From assembly GCA_013375495.1 (NCBI GenBank), contig JABXKC010000077.1, positions 1 to 6,290 on the forward strand: a stretch of 6,290 bases of DNA, given 5' to 3'. A program made the translations under genes and the position numbers. Below are positions 1-5,225 of this stretch, piece by piece. This DNA is from Promethearchaeota archaeon. GTDB lineage: Archaea; Asgardarchaeota; Lokiarchaeia; Sigynarchaeales; SOKP01. The notes below the pieces were generated by a model. The model did no database searches and had not been told where the DNA came from. It worked only from the letters and a program-made list of their open reading frames with translations. Position 1 is the first letter of the stretch. The number at the start of each line of letters is the position of its first letter.

Positions 1-1713
1 AAAGAACTTGAAAGGATTTTTAAATTACCTGTTCTTCCTGTAGTAGCAGTTCACGGGACTGGTGTCCACCAACTATTAGAAGAAGCAATTGAGCTTGTAG
101 TATATCGTCATACCCACCACCATTATAGAAGAAGATCTTCAAGAGAATCGAAACATCACGGTCATCATTATTATCGAGTTGAACACATTCACGATAAAAG
201 CAAATTTAAAGAATCTATCAAGAGAAATTTTAAATTTCCAGAATTGAATCAGGTAAAATCATTCGGAAAAGAAGTAGAATTAAAGATATTAAACCTAATT
301 GAAAAAATAAATAGTTATCATCAGATTCAATCGTTGTGTAATTATCCATCAAGGTTTTTGGCAATAAAATTATTGGAAAACGACAGTGAAGTTATTAAAA
401 TTATTGAGGACATTGAAGAAGGAAATTCGATTATACGATTATCAAAAAAAAATCGAGAGGAACTTGAAAATCTGCATGGCGAGGATATTCAAACAATTAT
501 ATCATCAGAAATTTATAGCAACATAAAGAAAATAATAGATTTAGTTCTAATAACTAATTTAAAGAAGAATATTAAAAAGAGAACTTTAACAGATTTTTTT
601 GATCACCTCACTACTCATTCTATTTTTGGATATGTTGTTTTGATTTTTGCATTATTTGGAATATATTTTTTTACTTTTTCTATTGGAGGTTTCATTGCTG
701 GTTTGATTGACGATGCTTTCATAGTTTGGAGCGACTTCATTTATGCCAGTTTTAGTGAAGATAATGTATGGATTAAAATTTTCTGGGATGGAGGTATAGG
801 AGGATTATTAGGAGCCGTTGGAGGCGTTTTAGTCTATGTAATACCGTTCTTTTTTGTGATAGAAATTCTACAAGATTCAGGTTATTTGCCAAGAGCAGCG
901 TTTCTTATGGATAGAGTAATGCACTCACTTGGAGTTCATGGAAAAACGATTATACCAATGATTTTAGGATTTGGGTGTAATGTTCCTGCATGTGCGGGAT
1001 GTAGAATAATGGAAACTAAAAGGGAGAAAAAATTATCCGTAGCTCTTACTTCTCTTGTACCGTGTGCGGCAACAATGACCGTCGTGTTAGGCTTAGTGGG
1101 ACGATATTTAGGATTTTATTGGATATTAATATTATTACTGATTAATTTCTCAGTTATTTTTTTAGTTGGTCGAATATTGAATAAAACGCTACCTGGTCAA
1201 TGTACAGAACTAATAATGGAAATGCATGAATATCGAGTACCTAATTACCCTGTTATTTTAAAACAAACATGGATTCGAACTAAAGAATTTATATTTAAAG
1301 CTATGCCCATAATTTTATTACTCGGAATACTTTTAGAAATATTATTAATTTTCAACGCTTTAGAGCCAATAAATGTTATTTTAAGCCCTGTCACTGTCTT
1401 ATGGTTAGGACTACCTGCTATAACTGGTGTGTTTTTAATATATGGAATTCTAAGGAAGGAGTTAACCTTGGTTCTCTTATCAATTTTAGCTAATTCTCTA
1501 AATCTTAACCTCCTAGAATTATTAACTCCAATTCAGATGATTGTATTTAGTCTTGTAACCATGCTTTATATTCCGTGTTTTGCGACAATTATTCTAATTG
1601 CAAAACAAACAAACTGGAAATATGCACTTCAAATCTCACTTCTGGAGATAGGATTAGCCCTATTTATAGGAGGAATTATTAATTTTGGATTTCTAATATT
1701 TACAAGCTTTTAA
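1..1713 (+). CDS. feoB: Ferrous iron transporter FeoB, C-terminal part (5'-truncated by window edge)
   Basis: The reading frame is open from the first base, so the TTG at 244 is an internal Leu codon and not a start. FeoB is a membrane protein that imports Fe(II) and carries a cytoplasmic GTPase domain. Window codons 10-23 (PVLPVVAVHGTGVH) look like the end of the G domain with its G5 loop. Codons 36-64 form a His-rich insert with 10 His. The helical GDI-like region follows, from about codon 85 to 195. Hydrophobic segments start near codon 209. Family signatures seen are EILQDSGYLPRAAFLMDR (codons 288-305), GCNVP (325-329), PCAA (354-357), GILRKEL (482-488) and MLYIPCFATI (521-530). The protein ends normally with TAA at 1711-1713. 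The two Gate-like halves are intact. Extra Cys residues after GCNVP (ACAGC) and Thr-Met in place of the usual Ser/Ala-Arg after PCA are departures from the E. coli type. The family call is secure. Confidence 0.95.
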   Translation, partial: KELERIFKLPVLPVVAVHGTGVHQLLEEAIELVVYRHTHHHYRRRSSRESKHHGHHYYRVEHIHDKSKFKESIKRNFKFPELNQVKSFGKEVELKILNLIEKINSYHQIQSLCNYPSRFLAIKLLENDSEVIKIIEDIEEGNSIIRLSKKNREELENLHGEDIQTIISSEIYSNIKKIIDLVLITNLKKNIKKRTLTDFFDHLTTHSIFGYVVLIFALFGIYFFTFSIGGFIAGLIDDAFIVWSDFIYASFSEDNVWIKIFWDGGIGGLLGAVGGVLVYVIPFFFVIEILQDSGYLPRAAFLMDRVMHSLGVHGKTIIPMILGFGCNVPACAGCRIMETKREKKLSVALTSLVPCAATMTVVLGLVGRYLGFYWILILLLINFSVIFLVGRILNKTLPGQCTELIMEMHEYRVPNYPVILKQTWIRTKEFIFKAMPIILLLGILLEILLIFNALEPINVILSPVTVLWLGLPAITGVFLIYGILRKELTLVLLSILANSLNLNLLELLTPIQMIVFSLVTMLYIPCFATIILIAKQTNWKYALQISLLEIGLALFIGGIINFGFLIFTSF

Positions 1714-1806
1714 AGCGATTATTACTAAATTCCTCATTATATTATATTTAAATTATTGTAAGAATTCCTATACATAGTTCTAAATTTAATATTATCTTAG
1801 AGCCAA
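1714..1806 (+). promoter_or_regulatory. Intergenic region with putative mptG promoter (TATA-like box near 1778-1791)
   Basis: This AT-rich spacer separates feoB from mptG. The stretch TTCTAAATTTAATA (1778-1791) resembles an archaeal TATA box and is centred about 23 to 27 bases before the mptG ATG, the distance expected for a leaderless transcript. No Shine-Dalgarno sequence precedes that ATG, which fits leaderless initiation. A second candidate, TTTAAATTA at 1747-1755, would give a leader of about 30 bases. No clear stem-loop and T-run terminator for feoB was seen. In DNA this AT-rich, TATA matches are weak evidence. Confidence 0.3.
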
Positions 1807-2823
1807 ATGGTAAAAATAAGAGTTACCACCCCTTGTAGAATCCATCTTTCTTTAATCGATGAAAACGGATATACTGGTCGAGTTGACGGTGGAATTGGTC
1901 TCATGTTAGACCGTCCAAATGTAATTTTTGAAGCAACAAATCAGGCTGAAGAATTTAAAATTGAAGCTCATAAGTATTATCGCGAATCAATAGAAGTAAT
2001 TAATAAACAAGCATCCAAAATTTTCAAGGCATTTAATATAAGCAATAAGAATTTCCATTTTATCCTTAAAAGATATTTTCCAAGTCATGTAGGATTAGGT
2101 TCAAAGACGCAATTATCCTTGGCGATTGCTGTGGCGATTACTAAATTGAAAAACATTAGCGGTACCTCTTTAAAAGATTTAACCCGACTTGTTAATAGGG
2201 GTGGAACTTCAGGAATTGGATGGAGGGGTTTTGAAAAAGGTGGCTTTATTGTTGATGCAGGACATGAATTTGGTAAAGGAAAAGAGAAAGAAACATTTTT
2301 ACCATCTTCAGCGTCAAAAGAAGCTAACCCTGCGCTTACAATCTTAAGATATCCCATTCCAGAGCATTGGAGATTTGTGTTAGTTATACCTTATGTAAAG
2401 AAGGGAGCTTATGGTGATGAAGAAATCAGTATTTTTCAAAGTCATGCTCCAATCCCAAAGGAAGAAGTTAATGAAGTTTCGCATCAAATTCTAATGAAAA
2501 TTGTACCAGGAATTATTAATAACGATTTAGAGTGTTTTGGGGAAGGTTTAAAAAGAATACAAAACATAGGTTTCAAAAAGATTGAAATCTCTCTACAGCA
2601 TGAAATAGTAAAAAAGACACTCATTTTTTTTGAAGAATATGGAGTAAAAGCTTTTGGAATGTCTTCTTTTGGACCCAGCGTAATTGGGATTGTAGAATCC
2701 GATGATGAAGCTAACAATCTTTTAAAAGCTGTTCAGTTGCATCTTAACGGCAACAGAGCTCACATCTATTTATGCAAACCCAATAATTATGGAGCAAAAA
2801 TTGAATTTGTAGATGAGAATTAA
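1807..2823 (+). CDS. mptG: Beta-ribofuranosylaminobenzene 5'-phosphate synthase (RFAP synthase)
   Basis: RFAP synthase condenses p-aminobenzoate (4-hydroxybenzoate in some versions) with PRPP, releasing CO2 and pyrophosphate. This is the committed step for the arylamine arm of methanopterin. It is a cytoplasmic enzyme with a GHMP-kinase-like fold. The 338-residue length is normal for the family. The N-terminus (RVTTPCRIHLSLID, residues 5-18) is typical. The GHMP glycine-rich loop is seen at 92-106 (PSHVGLGSKTQLSLA). The family signature RGGTSGIGWRGFEKGGFIVD lies at 131-150, followed by AGHEFGKG. Near the C-terminus, GMSSFGPSVIGIV (about 284-296) is also typical. The ATG at 1807 places the first conserved beta strand at residue 3, and no Shine-Dalgarno is evident. 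Its TAA overlaps the ATG of mptD by one base, so the two are almost certainly co-transcribed and translationally coupled. The call is strong. Confidence 0.94.
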   Translation: MVKIRVTTPCRIHLSLIDENGYTGRVDGGIGLMLDRPNVIFEATNQAEEFKIEAHKYYRESIEVINKQASKIFKAFNISNKNFHFILKRYFPSHVGLGSKTQLSLAIAVAITKLKNISGTSLKDLTRLVNRGGTSGIGWRGFEKGGFIVDAGHEFGKGKEKETFLPSSASKEANPALTILRYPIPEHWRFVLVIPYVKKGAYGDEEISIFQSHAPIPKEEVNEVSHQILMKIVPGIINNDLECFGEGLKRIQNIGFKKIEISLQHEIVKKTLIFFEEYGVKAFGMSSFGPSVIGIVESDDEANNLLKAVQLHLNGNRAHIYLCKPNNYGAKIEFVDEN

Positions 2824-3218
2824 TGTCAAATGGGAAAGAAAATGCATATTTTACTTCTGATATAAACGATAGAGAAAGGGCATGTTTCGAAGTTGGTATC
2901 AAATTAGGAGCGCTCTATCATATTCTATGTGGTGTACCAATTTCGTCGAATCCTCGAGTTATAGAGTCTATTGAAAAAGGTATTGAAGCATCGATCTCTT
3001 GCCAACCATATGTGAAATCCGTTAAGATTAATATCAACCGGGATAAAATTCAGGGAACTAAAGCTACCGAGTTTGATTACGATGAACTATCTGGAATTTT
3101 AATAGCCGCCACAGTCGTTCTTGAATTTAATTCGATTGAAATAACCGCAAAAGTTGAGTGGATTGAAGAACTTAAATACCCTTTGATGTTTATTGAAGAA
3201 ATAAGAAATAAAAGCTAG
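2823..3218 (+). CDS. mptD: Archaeal dihydroneopterin aldolase MptD (DUF372 family)
   Basis: MptD cleaves 7,8-dihydroneopterin to 6-hydroxymethyl-7,8-dihydropterin and glycolaldehyde, supplying the pterin half of H4MPT. It is a small cytosolic enzyme unrelated to bacterial FolB. The 131-residue product matches the length and motif order of the archaeal family (M. jannaschii MJ1585 type): DRERACFEVGIKLGALYH at 16-33, QPYVKSVKININRD at 61-74, and EELKYPLMFIEEI at 115-127. Glu23 and His33 have the same 10-residue spacing as the Glu25/His35 pair I recall being implicated in MJ1585, and Tyr119 sits where the proposed catalytic Tyr would be; this assignment is from memory. The start ATG (2823-2825) shares its A with the mptG stop in a TAATG junction. 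The stop TAG overlaps the convergent DUF447 stop. The N-terminal eight or so residues are not conserved. Confidence 0.92.
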   Translation: MSNGKENAYFTSDINDRERACFEVGIKLGALYHILCGVPISSNPRVIESIEKGIEASISCQPYVKSVKININRDKIQGTKATEFDYDELSGILIAATVVLEFNSIEITAKVEWIEELKYPLMFIEEIRNKS

Positions 3219-3964
3219 GATTCTAATCCTTTAATGTAGCTTTCAATATGCTCAATCGCCTTTAAGGCACTCAAATTTTTTCCAAATCTCTTTACATCGC
3301 TAACATTTTCTTCGATTTTACCTTTTAATGTTTTGATTAAGGCTTCGTCTTTTTTTTCTATAGCGAAATTTAATTTAGAAGTTAGTACGATAGTTTCTAA
3401 AGTTACATTCTCTGCTCTATTATATAATTTAAAAGATTCTCTAAATTTTTCGTAACCAATAACGGATAAATCTATTTCCATTAACTCTGTTTTACCATAA
3501 CCATCAATTTTTAGGATTTGATTTTTACTTCTTGCAACGCAAGCAATAATAGCCCAGGCTTGCTTTAAATAAGGGATTTGAGCAGAAATTCCTGCTGTAA
3601 TACTATTAGCAAAATCCCTATACTCGCCATTGATATTAAGAGTATAATAGCTGTAATTTTCTTTTGATAAAGCTCTATTATTTTTAGACAAGTTAGAACC
3701 TTTTAAAGATGCTACCGCATATAGATACACATCATCAACAAAATTTAATATAACGAATTTACTGTTTTCTATGTTTTTATAAGTGGTTGTATTTGGATAA
3801 GGCCAAATTTTTAGTGTTTTCTCGTCTACTAACCTCACACCCATACTGGCAGTATTTGGAACCATTAAGTTTTTATCAAAAGAAAATGTGGTAGCTAAGA
3901 TTTCATATAAATAATTGTTTTTTAAACCTAAAGATGTGAAATCTATTTGAAAAATAGGGGACAT
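3215..3964 (-). CDS. DUF447 family protein, linked to H4MPT biosynthesis, function unknown
   Basis: The 249-residue product matches the archaeal DUF447 family, whose N-terminal half is a flavin-reductase-like split barrel. Seen here are YEILATT (20-26), VPNTASMGVR (35-44, corresponding to the family's PNxAPMGV), a TTYKNI segment (60-65, like the family's S/T-x-TYxNL), and a helical C-terminal domain containing YNRAENVTLETIVLTSKLNF (181-200) and an AIEHIESYI tail. The split-barrel fold suggests flavin or pterin binding, but no reaction is established. From family knowledge, DUF447 genes recur among H4MPT genes in archaea and in methylotrophic bacteria that use H4MPT. Here the gene lies between mptD and two further pathway-linked genes, though on the opposite strand. 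ATG (complement of 3962-3964) is the start, with about 19 residues before the first conserved strand. No Shine-Dalgarno is visible. The family call is good and the function is open. Confidence 0.83.
   Translation of the reverse strand: MSPIFQIDFTSLGLKNNYLYEILATTFSFDKNLMVPNTASMGVRLVDEKTLKIWPYPNTTTYKNIENSKFVILNFVDDVYLYAVASLKGSNLSKNNRALSKENYSYYTLNINGEYRDFANSITAGISAQIPYLKQAWAIIACVARSKNQILKIDGYGKTELMEIDLSVIGYEKFRESFKLYNRAENVTLETIVLTSKLNFAIEKKDEALIKTLKGKIEENVSDVKRFGKNLSALKAIEHIESYIKGLES
3217..3232. terminator. Small stem-loop at the convergent mptD / DUF447 junction
   Basis: AGGAT (3217-3221) and ATCCT (3226-3230) are perfect inverted arms around the tetraloop TCTA, followed by TTT on the + strand. 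It sits exactly where the two convergent genes end, covering the last codons of the minus-strand gene and the last two bases of the mptD stop. A 5-bp stem is weak. It could contribute to termination or be chance. Confidence 0.2.
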
Positions 3965-4136
3965 TAGATAGGATAATAATAATTTTTAGTAGTATAAGTA
4001 AGAATATATCCAAGTTCTTTAATACTTTATAATAAAATCATCATCATTTTCCTTCGATCAAGAAGCATTAAAAATTAACAAAAATAAAAAGAATTATTGA
4101 ACTTTTATTATTAGCAAATTAAATAGAACTTGATTT
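3965..4136. promoter_or_regulatory. Divergent promoter region between DUF447 and DUF1464 genes
   Basis: This 172-bp, very AT-rich region must drive transcription both ways. On the minus strand, CTTATACTAC (complement of 3989-3998) is a TATA-like element centred about 30 bases before the DUF447 ATG. On the plus strand, ACTTTTATTATTAG (4101-4114) is centred about 30 bases before the DUF1464 TTG, with a purine-rich stretch before it that could act as a BRE; CTTTATAATA (4025-4034) is a second candidate farther upstream. Neither gene has a recognisable Shine-Dalgarno, in keeping with leaderless mRNAs. An 8-bp inverted pair, CAAGTTCT (4011-4018) and AGAACTTG (4125-4132), brackets most of the region. 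No gene was found here. Confidence 0.35.
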
Positions 4137-5216
4137 TTGTTGTATCGGGTAATTGGTATAGATCCTGGCTCTAAATCTTGGGATTTTTTTGGATTAGAAA
4201 ACAAAGAAATTATCTTAGATACTTCTATTCCTTCAAAAGAATTAATAGAAGAACCGAGTAAAGCCTTGACTATAATAAAATCAGTAGAGAACATAGATTT
4301 AATTGTAGCTCCAAGTGGATTTGGATTACCTTTGAAAAAAGTTACAGATATAACAGAGGAAGATATATTTCTAACCCTATTGAAGTTCGATAAGAAGGAG
4401 AAGGAGAAATTAATTGGATTAGGTGAAGTCCTTCGTTTAATAAAAGCAGAAAAAATTCCTGGCATTATAATTCCAGGTGTTAAACATCTACCTACGATTC
4501 CTAGGTACCGCAAAATAAATAAAATTGATATGGGAACAGCAGATAAATTATGTACAGCCGTTACCGGGATAAGAGATCAAGTGGAAAGCTTAAATATAAG
4601 TCCTATAAATTCTAATTTTATTATGGTAGAAATCGGATATGGATTTACATCAGTTTTAGCTATAGAAAACGGTCAAGTGATTGATGGAATTGGAGGTTCT
4701 AACATTATGGGTTTTAGAGCCTGCGGAAGTCTTGATGGAGAACTTGCTTATTTAATTAAAGAAATTAATAAAAAGGATATTTATAGTGGTGGCTTATCTT
4801 TTATTGCTGGTCATACAGATTTATCCTTAAAAGAAATCATATCACTAGCTAATAAAGACTCACAGACAAAATTGGCTCTTAATGCTTATATATCAGAGTT
4901 GGTTAAAGCAATTTTCGCAATTTCTTCATCTTATTCAAATAAAAATAAAATTAGTGAGATTATTTTAGCAGGAAGATCGTCGGAATTACAATATCTTAAA
5001 GAAATTATCGGTAATAGTTTAGAAGATCTGTTTTCTGTTAAATTAATGAAATCTTTTGGCGTTATGTCAAAGCATGCTGCTCAGGGTGCTGCTTTCATAG
5101 CAAATGGTTTATTAGGTGGTGAATTTGAACCCATAATTAATAATATGAAAATTAAAGAAGCAAAAGGTTCAATTCTAGATGATGTATATATTCCATTTGA
5201 TAAATACAAATATTGA
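4137..5216 (+). CDS. DUF1464 family ASKHA-fold kinase-like protein (annotated elsewhere as predicted butyrate kinase)
   Basis: The 359-residue product matches the archaeal DUF1464 / COG2441 family. ASKHA-fold features are visible: phosphate-1 loop IDPGSKSWD (8-16), APSGFGLP (58-65), the family block PGVKHLPTIP (113-122) continuing to DMGTADKLC (131-139), a phosphate-2-like strand pair VEIGYGFTSVLAIENGQVID (164-183), and adenosine-type loop ILAGRSSEL (276-284). The butyrate kinase label rests on fold similarity only. A TGA at 4131-4133 closes the frame upstream, and the only plausible starts are TTG at 4137 or 4140, which put the first beta strand (YRVIGIDPG) right at the N-terminus. There is no ATG option. 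The next pathway gene begins nine bases after its stop, so the two probably form one transcript. Position among mpt genes suggests an ATP-dependent step on a pterin or C1 intermediate, but that is inference. Confidence 0.85.
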   Translation: MLYRVIGIDPGSKSWDFFGLENKEIILDTSIPSKELIEEPSKALTIIKSVENIDLIVAPSGFGLPLKKVTDITEEDIFLTLLKFDKKEKEKLIGLGEVLRLIKAEKIPGIIIPGVKHLPTIPRYRKINKIDMGTADKLCTAVTGIRDQVESLNISPINSNFIMVEIGYGFTSVLAIENGQVIDGIGGSNIMGFRACGSLDGELAYLIKEINKKDIYSGGLSFIAGHTDLSLKEIISLANKDSQTKLALNAYISELVKAIFAISSSYSNKNKISEIILAGRSSELQYLKEIIGNSLEDLFSVKLMKSFGVMSKHAAQGAAFIANGLLGGEFEPIINNMKIKEAKGSILDDVYIPFDKYKY

Positions 5217-5221
5217 GTGAT
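5217..5221 (+). promoter_or_regulatory. Possible Shine-Dalgarno (GTGAT) for the DHPS-like gene
   Basis: GTGAT is complementary to the AUCAC near the 3' end of archaeal 16S rRNA. It lies directly after the DUF1464 stop and four bases before the ATT proposed as start at 5226. The same bases also contain a GTG codon in the downstream frame, but that frame meets TAA two codons later (5223-5225). The site is short and could be chance, though its position supports initiation at or near 5226. Confidence 0.3.
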
Positions 5222-5225
5222 TTAA

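Noticed and set aside
244..246. TTG as the start codon of a 489-residue FeoB
   Set aside because: The frame is open back to base 1 and the upstream codons encode recognisable FeoB sequence (G5-region PVVAVHGTGV and the His-rich linker), so this is an internal Leu.
1700..1712. GCTTTTAAAGC palindrome at the feoB stop as a terminator
   Set aside because: The arms leave only a single-base loop and no T-run follows, so a stable terminator hairpin is unlikely.
2085..2357. Minus-strand 90-codon open frame inside mptG
   Set aside because: It lies fully within a well-supported gene, shows no recognisable motif and is best explained as an antisense shadow.
2484..2717. Minus-strand 77-codon open frame inside mptG
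   Set aside because: Antisense shadow of mptG with no family features.
1..2823. Functional link between FeoB and the H4MPT genes
   Set aside because: A 93-bp gap with its own candidate promoter separates them, and no shared pathway is evident. I treat it as simple adjacency.
4094..4513. Minus-strand 139-codon open frame over the DUF1464 gene start and its promoter region
   Set aside because: Most of it is antisense to the conserved DUF1464 N-terminal half, and the product looks like no known family.
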